64,000 bases of DNA. It comes from Phoronis australis. Lineage: Eukaryota; Phoronida; Phoronidae. Made by a program: the position numbers and the translations under genes. Positions 1 through 10,309 of the stretch are shown one piece after another (positions within the stretch are counted from its first letter, which is position 1; each line of letters starts with the position of its first letter). The stretch covers positions 172,693 to 236,692 of the forward strand of contig NMRA01000638.1 in the NCBI GenBank assembly GCA_002633005.1. The letters are read 5' to 3'. The notes beneath the pieces were generated by a model. That model was given only the letters and a program-made list of their open reading frames with translations, made no database searches and was not told where the DNA came from.

Positions 1-405
1 TCTGTACGTAGAGGACCTTTGAAGATAAGAGGTAAACGCAAAAAATAAAATTGCCGCTAGGGGGCACACCGGTAGTCATGTCTGTCTGAAAGTCATTGTC
101 TGCGGTCAACTTAATGGCAATACACTTGCTAAACTTAATAAAGATCCTGTAGAGCGTTTAAGAGATACAGCCATGGGTGCAAAAACACACAAAACTGCCG
201 CTAGGAGGCGCCACAGTAGTCGAAGTTGTCAGAAAATCATTGTCAGCCACTTTCTTCATAGTAAAAACATGTATACTAATTTTCACAATCATCCCAAGAG
301 TGCTTTGGTTGATTCAGCGGAGAAAACAATAAAAGTAGCCACTACGTGGTACAAATTACCTCGAATCTAACCAAAAACAGGATAGCGTCACCTCACTATT
401 TGGCA
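1..405. repeat. Internal fragment of dispersed hairpin-tailed repeat family
   Basis: This stretch carries the blocks that mark a repeat family seen again at 10741-11587 and 60018-61263: a 'gccgctagggggcacacc' block, a 'cgccacagtagtcga' block, and a stretch about rates of the form aataaagatcctg. No exon of the plakin gene is visible here, although the next plakin exon should lie downstream on the minus strand, so this is intron or beyond the next intron boundary. The short open frame at 173-370 on the plus strand is a translation of repeat sequence and shows no protein-family features. Confidence 0.7.
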
Positions 406-656
406 GTCTATGTCATGCCCTTGATAAAGAGCGTACTGCTTCAAATGTGGGAACAGTACTTTACCTGAACAATAGAGTGTTGGGAGCTTTAATTGGAGAC
501 CATACAAACATGACTTGCACCAAGGGATAATAATGATCAAGTGACTTGACTTAGCAGTATGTCAGGAACAGATGCCATTATAAACATCAAAAAACATGCA
601 TTGCACTTCTGGAGTTTTTACACAGAGTCTACCACCAGGTATTCCTGTGTCCTCAC

Positions 657-761
657 CTCTATCGTTCTTGAGGCCGGATGTCTCTCCATTACCAGAGCCT
701 CTCCCTGGTCCTGTACGGTGTTAAACTGCGTCTCTCGCGACTCCATGTCAGACATAAGGCT
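657..761 (-). CDS. MACF1/DST-like: Plakin exon, spectrin repeat segment (copy 1 of duplicated exon)
   Basis: This is a 35-codon phase 0-0 exon. The minus strand shows an acceptor after a pyrimidine-rich run ending TTCAG and a GAG|GTGAGG donor. The peptide begins SLMSDMESRE and ends ERHPASRTIE, matching the linker and helix that follow the 'WLNEKEEEE' segment in MACF1/dystonin/plectin spectrin repeat 4 (family 'ENHPAKQTVE'). It continues directly from the exon at 2368-2529 or 4562-4723. The other copy (2858-2962) differs by one codon, Ser here against Cys there. It is the most 3' plakin exon in the window; the gene continues past base 1. Confidence 0.85.
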
Positions 762-2367
762 CTGAAGTAAAGGGAGGACTTGATCAATACTAAACAGAAC
801 AGGTTAGGCCAAAACCATCATTTGAAAATCAAGTCAGACACACTGTATCACTGAATCAAGGAAAAATGATGTGTTTCTTACTCATCGCTTGGCAAACCAT
901 GGCATTTCAAACCTAGTTTACGTGCTTTTCTTCAGCTTTTCAAAATAAAAAGCACAAAATTGTAATAAAATTTTATGTGGGGAGGACGTATAGCACTCAA
1001 GCTGGATAGGGGTAAAGAACAGAACCAACTTTGGTTTTGGCTGGCCTTATCAGAAGCAATGATGAAGACTGCATACAGTAAAATCTCACCATATTCGGAC
1101 AAAAATAATTGCCAAAAATGCCTTTTCCATTTGTCAAGGGCTTCTAACCTTGTTGTGAATACCCACAAATTTTCAAAACTTTGTTTGGTGATAGTTCTGG
1201 TACAAAACCTGAACATGGAAAATCATTCAATTTGGTGTTACTGACATATTGTTCTTGAAAAAATTACGAAACAAAATTTCGCATCTCAGCCATATGAAGT
1301 CCTAAATTGGTGAGATTTTACTGTACACAAGCACAGAGACACTTACTAGAGGGTGTCCGAGATCCTGGAGAAAAATGGGAACAAAATCATAACAAAGAAA
1401 AGACAATTGCCTTACAGTATTCTCAAAAGATCTCAACTTGTAAAACAAGTTTATCAAAAATGCCTTTCAACAGACTACACACTTCAGGTAGTACACGTTA
1501 CATTAATGTAAAATATATATATAGGTAAATAAAACAACAATAATGGACCAATAGTTGATCCGTTATTGTTTTTTTATTTACCTACATGTACATATACTGT
1601 ATTATACATTTCGTCAAACAATAGTATCCTTTAGAGGATCTGGATTGCCTCTTTTAGTTTCAGATTTATTATGTTATAAATGTAAAGGTATACTAAAACA
1701 AACTTTTCAAAAAACAAGGCAGCACGGCTAGATCCAAGTATTATATGACGGGTATACATAGAAATGGTATTGTTATTGAAAAATCATATCCAAGTATACA
1801 GCAATATTGACTACATGAATGGGTACAACAGAAGTACAATGCAAACCTTAGCATTAGGCCTGCCTTCCTGAAAACACAAGACACAACAGGCAACTGAGCC
1901 AGAGAAAACCTGAACTAAAAGCAAGTTATCACTTACGAGCAATAACTTAATAGTTAACTACAAAGGTGTGGATTGATTAGGTTGTTAGACAGGTGCAAAT
2001 TGCTAATAACATGACACCGGATGAGTATTTTAAGGGTTATGTCAACATCGTTGCCATTTAACAGTCTATTTACACCTAACCTTTCTTAAATGTTTATTAC
2101 GGAAAATACTATGAACAATAATCTATGTAAATATACCAATACATTTTAGAAATTAATAACATTTTGTGATGTTACCTGACAGCTCACATGAACACAGTAT
2201 ATCAACTTCATCTATCAGTCCTAACTCAAAAACTGAAAAAGTTAAAATGACAAAAAGAGAAAATTTGCAAAAACAAGGTTCAGGAACTTGATTCATATCA
2301 ACTAGAATCTGTATAAGAACAGGTCTGAACGTAAACACTTATACAAGGACTCTCCATAAACACCAAC

Positions 2368-2529
2368 CTGGTAATATCGTTCAATGTCTGTTATCTGTAA
2401 GTTTCTTGAACTCCAATCCCTAGAGATTTCTGCTTCTTCCCGCTCATTAAGCCACATGAGCTCTGTGTTGGCTCCTTCCAAGAATTTAACCAACGAGTCG
2501 CAGGACTTCAGCCTCCGATTGGCTGTATT
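2368..2529 (-). CDS. MACF1/DST-like: Plakin exon, spectrin repeat 4 (copy 1 of duplicated exon)
   Basis: This is a 54-codon phase 0-0 exon with a TTGCACAG acceptor and a CAG|GTTGGT donor on the minus strand. It encodes NTANRRLKSC...LVKF, then NTELMWLNEREEAEISRDWS, and ends in RYYQ. The WLNE(R/K)EE...DWS block is a hallmark of the plakin-domain spectrin repeats in MACF1, dystonin and plectin. It is the same exon as 4562-4723. Here the residue before ANTEL is Gly (FLEGANTEL), against Glu in the other copy. It probably represents an allele rather than a second exon. Confidence 0.85.
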
Positions 2530-2857
2530 CTGTGCAAATTGAAATAGAGAAGTCCACATATAACATACATAGCAACAAAAAACATTAATGAATCCATCCT
2601 CNATGTCATGCCCTTGATAAAGAGTGTACTGCTTCAAATGTGGGAACAGTACTTTACCTCAAGTTTTAAACAATAGAGTGTTGGGAGCTTTAATTGGAGA
2701 TCATACAAACATGACTTGCACCAAGGGATAATAATGATCAAGTGACTTGACTTAGCAGTATGTCAGGAACAGATGCCATTATAAACATCAAAAAACATGC
2801 ATTGCACTTTTGGAGTTTTTACACAGAGTCTACCACCAGGTATTCCTGTGTCCTCAC

Positions 2858-2962
2858 CTCTATCGTTCTTGAGGCCGGATGTCTCTCCATTACCAGAGCC
2901 TCTCCCTGGTCCTGTACGGTGTTAAACTGTGTCTCTCGCGACTCCATGTCACACATAAGGCT
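2858..2962 (-). CDS. MACF1/DST-like: Plakin exon, spectrin repeat segment (copy 2 of duplicated exon)
   Basis: This is the same 35-codon phase 0-0 exon as 657-761, with the same acceptor and the same GAG|GTGAGG donor. It reads SLMCDMESRE where the other copy has SLMSDMESRE. In a correct single-copy model it follows the 4562-4723 exon. If the assembly were taken at face value the protein would contain the 54+35-residue block twice, which would break the regular spacing of the spectrin repeats. Confidence 0.85.
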
Positions 2963-4561
2963 CTGAAGTAAAGGGAGGACTTGATCGATACTAAACAGAA
3001 CAGGTTAGGCCAAAACCATCATTTGAAAATCAAGTCAGACACACTGTATCACTGAGACAAGGAAAAATGATGCGTTACTTTCTTACTCATCGCTTGGCAA
3101 ACCATGGCATTTCAAACCTAGTTTACGTGCTTTTCTTCAGCTTTTCAAAATAAAAAGCACAAAATTGTAACTGAATTTTATGTGGGGAGGACATGTTTTA
3201 GTCAGTGATTATAGCACTCAAGCTGGATAGGGGTAAAGAACAGAACCAACTTTGGTTTTTGGCTGGCCTTATCAGAAGCAATAATGAAGACTGCATACAG
3301 TGAAATCTCACCATATTCGGACAAAAATAATTTGCCAAAAATGCCTTTTCCATTTTTCAAGGGCTTCTAACCTTGTTGTGAATACCCACAAACTTTCAAA
3401 ACTTTGTTTGGTGGTAGTTCTGGTACAAAATCTGAACATGGAAAATCATTCAATTTGGTGTTACTGACATATTTTTCTTGAAAAAATTACAAAACAAAAT
3501 TTCGCATCTCAGCCATATGAAGTCCTAAATTGGTGAGATTTTACTTACTAGAGGGTGTCCGAGATCCTGGAGAAAAATGGGAACAAAATCATAACAAAGA
3601 AAAGACAATTGCCTTACAGTATTCTCAAAAGATCTCAACTTGTAAAACAAGTTTATCAAAAATGCCTTTCAACAGACTACACACTTCAAGTAGTACACAT
3701 GTTACATTAATGTAAAATATATATAGCTAAATAAAACAACAATAATGGACCAATAGTTGATCCGTTATTGTTTTTTTATTTACCTACATGTACATATACT
3801 GTATTATAAATTTCGTCAAACAATAGTATCCTTTAGAGGATGTGGATTGCCTCTTTTAGTTTCAGATTTATTATCTATGTTATAAATGTAAAGGTATACT
3901 AAAACAAACTTTTCAAAAAACAAGGCAGCACGGCTAGATCCAAGTATTGTATGACGGGTATACATAGAAATGGTATTGTTATTGAAAAATCATAACCAAG
4001 TATACAGCAATATTGACTACATGAATGGGTACAACAGAAGTACAATGCAAACCTTAGCATTAGGCCTGCCTTCCTGAAAACACGAGACACAACAGGCAAC
4101 TGAGCCAGAGAAAACCTGAACTAAAAACAAGTTATCACATACAAGCAAGAACTTAATAGTTAACTACAAAGGTGTGGATTGATTAGGTGCAAATTGCTAA
4201 TAACATGACACCGGATGAGTATTTTAAGGGTTATGTCAACATCGTTGCCATTTAACAGTCTATTTACACTTAACCTTTCTTAAATGTTTATTACGGAATA
4301 TACTATGAACAATAATCTATGTAAATATACCAATAGATTTTAGAAATTAATAACATTTTGTGATGTTGCCTGACAGCTCACATGAACACAGTATATCAAC
4401 TTCATCTATCAGTCCTAACTCACAAACTGAAAAAGTTAAAATGACAAAAAGAGAAAATTTGCAAAAACAAGGTTCAGGAACTTGATTCATATCAACTAGT
4501 ATCTGTATAAGAACAAGTCTGAACGTAAACACTTATACAAGGACTCTCCATAAACACCAAC

Positions 4562-4723
4562 CTGGTAATATCGTTCAATGTCTGTTATCTGTAAGTTTCT
4601 TGAACTCCAATCCCTAGAGATTTCTGCTTCTTCCCGCTCATTAAGCCACATGAGCTCTGTGTTGGCTTCTTCCAAGAATTTAACCAACGAGTCGCAGGAC
4701 TTCAGCCTCCGATTGGCTGTATT
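4562..4723 (-). CDS. MACF1/DST-like: Plakin exon, spectrin repeat 4 (copy 2 of duplicated exon)
   Basis: This is a 54-codon phase 0-0 exon that follows directly in frame from the exon at 5458-5667. Across the junction, ...AYSLLT joins NTANRRLKSC, which aligns with the conserved plakin sequence leading to 'ATAELIWLNEKEEEE'. The conserved core here is NTELMWLNEREEAEISRDWS. The donor is CAG|GTTGGT, canonical GT but with a weaker +3 base. Family knowledge places this in the plakin domain, the elongated spectrin-repeat rod used for junction and hemidesmosome-type partner binding. Confidence 0.9.
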
Positions 4724-4789
4724 CTGTGCAAATTGAAATAGAGAAGTCCACATATAACATACATAGCAACAAAAAACATTAATGAATCC

Positions 4790-5110
4790 ATCCTCCCATC
4801 AGGGAAAGATGAGACACCACCCACAAGAGGTGCGATGGAATCTACCAATCTAAGTGTGGTGAGAGTACTGATAACTATATCGGTGACTGGTCACCTAACC
4901 AGGGTTAAGGACCATCGCAACCCCAACCTCAGACCCACTGCTGTTATTCAAGAACATGCAAGGGATCTACATCACCAGGTCTCTAATGAGGATTTCAGTA
5001 TATTAAGTTTACTTCCACAGAAGTGGAAGCGTATGGTACGGGAGGCTAGTGAGATTCACGTCCACAGACCAAGTCTGAACAGAGATCCTGGACTTGCTTC
5101 CCTAATATAA
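4790..5110 (+). pseudogene. GIY-YIG-like nuclease C-terminal fragment (retroelement-associated)
   Basis: An open frame runs from about 4790 to a TAA at 5108-5110; its first Met is at 4835. It contains TGHLTRVKDHR, then TAVIQEHARD, then KRMVREASEIHVHRPSLNRD. The order (TGR.L..RLKEH, AV.EH, W..R..REA..I..R.PSLNRD.G) is typical of the C-terminal GIY-YIG-fold domains common in invertebrate genomes and in Penelope-like retroelements. The N-terminal GIY and YIG motifs and any reverse transcriptase are missing, so it is a remnant. It lies antisense inside a plakin intron just beyond the duplication boundary. The identification is by memory of the motif, without a search. Confidence 0.5.
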
Positions 5111-5457
5111 GGGGAATGTCCCACGTTTGTTTTTATTGTTTTATTACACAACAAAAGAGGACGCACCTGGTGGTGAATCAAATCCGTGAGATATGAACGA
5201 AACGACTGTATACTGACAACCTCAAGGCATGGCTTTTCGGTTCCAAAAGGGATCTTTATTTAATACTATCATCATTTAAATGGAACCCAGAAATATACAT
5301 AGTCTAATTAATGAATCACCTTTCTGTAAAAACATCATATATCTGTCACAGTGCCACATCTCCACAAATGCCTCCAAATACTAACACCTAACCTATGTTG
5401 CAAGGGTTCAAACATGTCACAAAACTTGGCAAACTCCACACCGGTGCATAGACTTAC

Positions 5458-5667
5458 AGTCAAGAGTGAGTAGGCCATTTCCAGCTTGTACAGCCATTGA
5501 GAGTAGAGCTTTTGTTCATCTGGGTTGGACAGAGCGCTGTGAGCAGATTTGCACCGCTCTACAACAGGTTTGTAGTTCATTATCTCAGAGTGATCGCGTC
5601 GGTGTTGATCACACACTGCCTGTGCCGAGTGGAGATCACTGCCATATTCAGCGACTTCCAGGGAATT
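5458..5667 (-). CDS. MACF1/DST-like: Plakin exon, spectrin repeats 3-4
   Basis: This is a 70-codon phase 0-0 exon with acceptor TTTTTTACCCAG and donor GTAAGT on the minus strand. It encodes NSLEVAEYGSDLHSAQAVCD followed by a helical stretch ending AYSLLT. The 'AEYG.DL.S.Q' segment matches the plakin repeat 'AEWGNDLPSVELQLE', the start of a spectrin-repeat helix after the 'LL.W.EE' helix in the preceding exon. Open frame extends on both sides, but the splice sites and the match to neighbours define these ends. Confidence 0.9.
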
Positions 5668-6351
5668 CTGGGTAAAAAAGTGACAGTCAACAGCATATGC
5701 ACAAGAATAGATTGCCAATGAAACCAATTCAGAGATAACACACTAAATAACCATTATGAATACTGAAGCCTACAAAAAATCAAACATTTGTTAACAGATT
5801 AAGCATCCTCAAAAGTAAACTGACAAAATCAACACAAATCATATTAAAACATTCAAAATTCAACCAGAATGAATGCAATTTCCTATTTTTTTAAATTGGT
5901 CAAATTCCCAACCAAACACCATTTACCATGCATGCTTAATCATATGAAGCAGTAAAGTGAGGAAGAACCAGTGACCAAACATGAGCGCTGAAATCCAGTG
6001 GACCCATTAGAAGAGGTCATAAACTAAAAACACCAGCACTCAAATATTATGTGCCCAAGGTCTCCAAAAGACTGAAAAATATGCATGCAACTATCAACTG
6101 CGGGTCGTCATCAGTTGAGAAAAGAGAAATAATGATTTCAAAGTATGACTGAGTTTATAAATGAAAACAACTTACAATAAGTAGTAGCTAGAAGATAAAT
6201 GTTTGTGATACTGGTAAAACACAGAGAGCATTGAGAAGTGCTTTTTGTGTGCATCTGCTGTGAAATTTGCATTCATCACAAGACAATTACACCACTGATA
6301 CACAAACACATTCACTGAACAGAACTGTATAGCCTACGTCACCACACTCAC

Positions 6352-6556
6352 CTGTTTCATCTCAATCCAAGTGAGACAATCTTGTAACTGTTTGAAGGCG
6401 TCGCTAGTCTCAACTAGTCTCCGCTCAGTCTGAACCTCGGTCCGCCTCTCTACGGAGACGCCTTCTTGCACAAACTTTTGCGAGGTCAGTTTTGGAATGA
6501 GCTGGTTCTGTAGGCAGTTGTGCAGACTGGTCCACTTCTGGTACAATGTGTTGACT
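6352..6556 (-). CDS. MACF1/DST-like: Plakin exon, spectrin repeats 2-3
   Basis: This is a 205-nt exon entered in phase 2 and left in phase 0 (TTTCTTCCAG acceptor, CAG|GTGAGT donor). It encodes (R)VNTLYQKWTSLHNCLQN, a charged linker VERRTEVQTERRLVE, and FKQLQDCLTWIEMKQ. The first part corresponds to the 'RLQDELVTLR' helix and the last part to 'LLSWVEEMQ' of MACF1/plectin. The charged linker between them is not a conserved block and is where plakins vary in length. Confidence 0.88.
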
Positions 6557-6890
6557 CTGGAAGAAACACAAGAGGATGTTGTTAGGCACAGTCAACACTA
6601 AGCTGGCAGTTAGCACCCCTTTTCACTGAAAATATTCATCTTCCTGACCTTCATCACCGAAACGTCATCCTACAATAAGATTTCTCGAACTTTTATCCTA
6701 CCACAGGTTGTGACAAAAATATCAAAACTTAGAGTTCTTTGGCCAAAGAAGGATTCCAGCTATAGATGTCACTGTTTCCCAGGTGAAGACCTCCCAAGCT
6801 TCGCCACTTCAGCCTGGTTGTTTAGGCCAGAATAATCCAACGGCATCCCATATACCCACAGAATAAAACCAGTTCCCCATCACCACCTAC

Positions 6891-7148
6891 CTCTTGTGGA
6901 GCAGCTCCGACTGCGCGTACCGCCCATCCCTAAGTGTCTGTACATCACTGAACAGATTACGCAAGCTTTCTTCCAGCTTACGCAATGAGTATTCAATGGC
7001 ATCACAACCATTCTTGGACTCCATTGGGTGAACGCTGCCCACACGGGCGTCTTCTTCATCCAACCGACGTCCCATGTCCTCAAGGTTTTCTTCTGTGTAC
7101 TTCATGTCATGGTGAACCTTCTCAGCCAATCGCTGCAGCCGTTCTAGC
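6891..7148 (-). CDS. MACF1/DST-like: Plakin exon, spectrin repeat 2
   Basis: This is a 258-nt exon, phase 2 in and phase 2 out (acceptor CTTGTGCAG, donor AAGAG|GTAGGT). The peptide starts LERLQRLAEKVHHDMKYTEE and ends LFSDVQTLRDGRYAQSELLH. It matches spectrin repeat 2 of MACF1/dystonin in sequence and length: 'VERLELLLQIANKIQ' at the start and 'QVDLQILRDENYYQLEEL' at the end. The LRDGRY core is the strongest local hallmark. It is predicted to be fully alpha-helical. Confidence 0.92.
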
Positions 7149-7781
7149 CTGCACAAGATCAAAATGTAGAAATTCTTCAGTTATCTTGCAAAAAACTAGT
7201 GCACAACTCAATATAGACAGAGAACAGAAAGCAATTCATCAGCATGGGGGCAATTATGGGAAAAAGATGCCAGGAGACTGCCTGAATGTAAGTATTTCTA
7301 CCAATATGCTCCTTGTTTCAATAGCACCACCAGAAACTTTAATTTCTTATTTCTAAGACTGTAATTTTTCTGTTTTTCAAATGTTGCCTACAGTGCAACA
7401 AAAAGTTTATTGAATGTTATTCTTGGCAACTGTACAGTGTGAACAAAGACAAAAATGAATTAGAATAATTTTTTTATAATTATTCAGATTCATTAAGAAA
7501 TTTGACAGAATAGAATCCTAATTTTTGGCAATGTTGTATGTTAAATAGCTGAAGTGTTACTACATGACTTTTTGTCTGCCAAAATGCCTACCAGCAATCA
7601 AATATCATTCAAGAACTGAATGAAAATCAGATTTCAATCACGACACTTGGGACCAAGACTACCAAACTTCAGTCGACATTGTACTTGCAAATTAACTAAT
7701 TGTGTAGCAATCTTTGAGTCCACTTTAAACTTCACGCAACGTAATTGGTGCAATTTGGAGTAAATTTTGATGGTCTGAGCC

Positions 7782-7952
7782 CTGGTTCCTACAACATACC
7801 TACTGATCTCTACCTGTATGGGCCTTGGTTCCTACAACATACCTACTGATCTCCAACTGTCTGGGCCCTGGTTCCTACAATATACCTACTGATGTCCACC
7901 TGTCTGGGTCCTGGTTCCTACAACATACCTAGTGATCTCCGCCTGTATGGCC
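7782..7952. repeat. 43-bp minisatellite x4 that includes an exon end and its splice donor
   Basis: Four near-identical units start at 7782, 7825, 7868 and 7911. The first three are 43 bp; the fourth overlaps the plakin exon 7929-8158 and is one base shorter. On the minus strand each unit carries the last bases of the exon, the donor TAG|GTATGTTG, and about 14 intronic bases. The intron therefore begins with the true donor followed by three decoy donors spaced 43 bp apart. The array must have arisen by duplication of the exon-intron junction. Confidence 0.9.
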
Positions 7953-8158
7953 ATATCCCTCTCCTTCTGCGCCACCATGAACTTGTCCCAGAACCGCACA
8001 ATGTTCTCCGCACGCAGCTGCTCGTCCACTTGAAACTGGCCAGCTGATGCCTGACACATGCGATCCAGCTCGTCAAACAGAAGCGAGAGGCGCTTGCGGT
8101 CCTGGAGGCGTGGAGGAATCTCTTTGATGCGGAAATGGTTGAACTCTGCCAACAGCGT
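7929..8158 (-). CDS. MACF1/DST-like: Plakin exon, spectrin repeat 1
   Basis: This is a 230-nt exon, phase 0 in and phase 2 out (acceptor ATTTCTAG, donor CTAG|GTATGT). It encodes TLLAEFNHFRIKEIPPRLQD, then RLSLLFDELDRMCQASAGQF, and ends MAIQAEITR. It matches MACF1/dystonin repeat 1: 'ELKALYNQYVQFKENEIP', 'KSRIKALYQLLEVWIEFG' and 'VEEEWGKLI'. In a spectraplakin this region links the actin-binding module to the plakin rod. Its donor lies inside the 43-bp minisatellite, so alternative donor use is possible. Confidence 0.92.
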
Positions 8159-8666
8159 CTAGAAATATCACCATGAGAAAGGAAGGTGAAAAAGTTTCTT
8201 AGTCTTATTTAGCAGTTTGTAAACCTTCTACTGTGATCTTGAAAAATTCACACCGATATAATGATGTCATGAGACATTACTGGCAATATCCCCCATTTTA
8301 GATCCGTTTTTTGCATTTCATTTGTCACAGAATTTCATGGGGATCTTAGTTCGAGTTTGAAAACAGGATTTGAGGCAGTATCTGCACAAAGTAACATGTA
8401 GTACTGTCAGTTCTTCCAAAACTGGATATCACTTCCAACATTAATTAGGAACACTTTGACATGCATTTCATAAATGTAAGTGGTCGAATTAAAATTAATG
8501 ATGAAGTTTTCAATATCAGAAATCTCTGAAATGAGTTTTACTTTCCATGAATTTCACCTTTTTCCTTTCCTATGCAAGGAAACTACTTTTGTTATCCCAC
8601 ATGAGTGCAAATCATGCATAAGTGAAAACTTGTGACCAGAACACACATACGACTTCAAACATATAC

Positions 8667-8786
8667 CTTCATCTCAATGAGAGTGTTTGGAAAGTTGGAG
8701 TCTAGCATCATGCTGGTAGAGTCTCTGATCCAGCGTAGCAAAGACGCGGCCAGGTCACGATACTCCTCCCACTTGACCCTTCTCTC
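8667..8786 (-). CDS. MACF1/DST-like: Plakin exon, linker from CH2 into spectrin repeat 1
   Basis: This is a 40-codon phase 0-0 exon flanked by an AACAG acceptor and an ATGAAG|GTATAT donor. It encodes ERRVKWEEYRDLAASLLRWI, then SMMLDSNFPNTLIEMK. The family counterpart is 'YFDLWVELTQWLLRHVGLLQDRSFPNNLVELK', with the same exon end. It is the first helix of plakin-domain repeat 1, immediately after the CH2 domain. Confidence 0.92.
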
Positions 8787-9019
8787 CTGTTAAAACAACA
8801 CACAACTGTCAACGTCCAGAATGTAACAATGACTAACACCTTTTGACCAATTTGATCAACCTTAAAATGTGCAGAATCTCTATGATTTGCAGGTCAAATG
8901 TGACTAACATGTTCCGACAGTTCGCGATAATACACTGATAATTTGAACGTACTCAAGTTTACATAACCCCAGTCTCCTCAAAAACTGTCCGACAGCAAAA
9001 AATATCACCAATTTAGGAT

Positions 9020-9522
9020 CAGGGCTTGGAATGACCAATGACAAAAAACGCGGAAACTATAATCATGTGCGCTACCCAGCCTTGAAATGGTCGATGTGAA
9101 CCTTTCCCCGACAAAAATCGGGAGGACTAAAAAAAAAATAAAAAAAAAACGTTACCACCATCACTAGCATGCGTCTGCGTCCTTTTAGCTCGTCCTTCCA
9201 CTCCCAACCCACACATTATTGGCTGCAGAGCCGTAGCATTTGTCGCCGCGGTTTACAATAACATGAGACGCCATTGAAAATCCCACCACGCTTACCCAGA
9301 TTCCCCGGCAATGTTGACAATTTACGTTCCTCCGAAACATAAAGAGCAACTTCCGCTTTTCGAGGTCAACGTCGTCTGCAACGCCGCGGTAAGAAAGGAA
9401 TTTGCCGCGGAAATTTTATATCAAATCCGATTTTTTTTTTACGCGGAAATATAATAAAATGCGCGGACAGAACATTTGAAAAAAGCGGAAATCCACGTTT
9501 CCGCGGAAAATTCCAAGCCCTG
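9020..9522. mobile_element. Non-autonomous DNA transposon with CAGGG-type inverted ends (hAT-like)
   Basis: The left end reads CAGGGCTTGGAATGACC and the right end, on the opposite strand, CAGGGCTTGGAATTTTC. The two 13-base ends are perfect inverted repeats. A 6-bp direct repeat 'taggat' lies immediately outside both ends (9014-9019 and 9523-9528) and looks like the target-site duplication. The interior is rich in 'gcggaaa' motifs and oligo-A/T and has no credible open frame. CAGGG ends recall hAT elements, but hAT duplications are normally 8 bp, so the superfamily is uncertain. It sits in the intron between plakin exons 8667-8786 and 9765-9871. Confidence 0.7.
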
Positions 9523-9764
9523 TAGGATACAATGAAGAGAAAAAAAGGATTTTTTATCACAAAACACAAGTTACATCGAAACAGTGCTTTATGGTTTTTA
9601 AGTTCTCTCCAACAGCTACCATCATATAATATTTTGAAATACTTCGGCAATCACAACAATGTTAAACCCTTGAAAATTGAAAAGGGGGCCAACTTTCACA
9701 TTTTTGTCAAAAATTGGTATATTGTACCACCCAAATTTCAGCAGTGTACTACAGGTTAACTTAC

Positions 9765-9871
9765 GTTGTCAGCGACAGACTGTTGGGCCGATGGTATCTC
9801 GGGAAAGACATCGTAAAGTGAAGACACGTAGGTTAATATAGACTTCTCATCAGGCATAGGCACATCGATAT
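9765..9871 (-). CDS. MACF1/DST-like: Plakin exon, end of CH2 actin-binding domain
   Basis: This is a 107-nt exon, phase 1 in and phase 0 out (acceptor TTTTCCCAG, donor AAC|GTAAGT). It completes an Asp codon and then reads IDVPMPDEKSILTYVSSLYD followed by VFPEIPS. 'D(V/I)DV..PDEKS(I/V)(I/L)TYVSS(L/I)YD' is the invariant end of the plakin CH2 domain and separates plakins from filamins and alpha-actinin. It is the best single piece of evidence for the family assignment. The last 11 residues are a variable linker into the spectrin rod. Confidence 0.96.
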
Positions 9872-10309
9872 CTGGGAAAACAGGGTACACAATGGTTAAG
9901 CATTTAATGTCAAGACTGAGCAATGGATCCAGGTTGAGGTTTTGTAGATTTTTATGAGCCAGAACTAAACAGAAATTGTATCAAGAATGGAGCATTTTCA
10001 GCATTAAAGCATTTCCTTAATTTATGGCATTGTTAGTCCACAATTATTAATGACTACACTCTCAAGGCAACCAACACACTTGGCACTATCTGTAACCTTA
10101 TAAGAAATCTTTTCTTCTGGACAGCTAATACTTGATTACCAGCAGAAATAAAACAACAGCAATTGTACGCAAGAAAAACTCATAATTTTGATTTATCATT
10201 TATATTCTCACATGAATGTCCATGATTCTAATCTGTAACCTTCATGCTAAAAATAAGAATTTTGTAGTGAAAACTTGTATGATTTCCATTTTTCTGAAAG
10301 AATAAATGA

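Larger units (their letters stand above)
410..2601. repeat. Copy 1 of an apparent 2.19-kb direct duplication (left of N 2602)
   Basis: The sequence from 410 to 2601 recurs at 2603-4796 with only scattered substitutions and a few indels. One indel is about 20 bp near 1318, present here and absent from the other copy. Copy 1 ends exactly at the N and copy 2 starts exactly at the N. That pattern fits two overlapping or allelic contigs set end to end better than a biological tandem duplication. Each copy holds the same two plakin exons. Confidence 0.85.
2603..4796. repeat. Copy 2 of the apparent 2.19-kb duplication (right of N 2602)
   Basis: This is the near-identical partner of 410-2601. It begins with the same bases as copy 1 immediately after the N. 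It contains an extra block near 3190 (tgttttagtcagtgat) that copy 1 lacks, and lacks about 20 bp that copy 1 has. These small indels plus scattered SNPs look like allelic divergence. Past 4796 the sequence runs on into unique DNA, so this is the copy continuous with the rest of the gene. Confidence 0.85.

Noticed and set aside
2175-2240. Possible extra plakin exon with FELGLIDEVDILCSCELS in both duplicated copies
   Set aside because: With the visible TTTTTCAG acceptor the phase-0 reading hits TAG within four codons, and no plakin has an exon at this place; at most a poison exon.
657-4723. Genuine tandem exon duplication in the plakin gene
   Set aside because: Copy boundaries coincide exactly with a single N, and the same signature occurs at two other Ns, so an assembly artefact is far more likely.
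5163-5209. Open segment IQSFRSYLTDLIHHQ with AG and GT flanks between plakin exons
   Set aside because: Its length (46 nt) breaks the phase, while the flanking exons 5458-5667 and 4562-4723 join directly and match the family without it.
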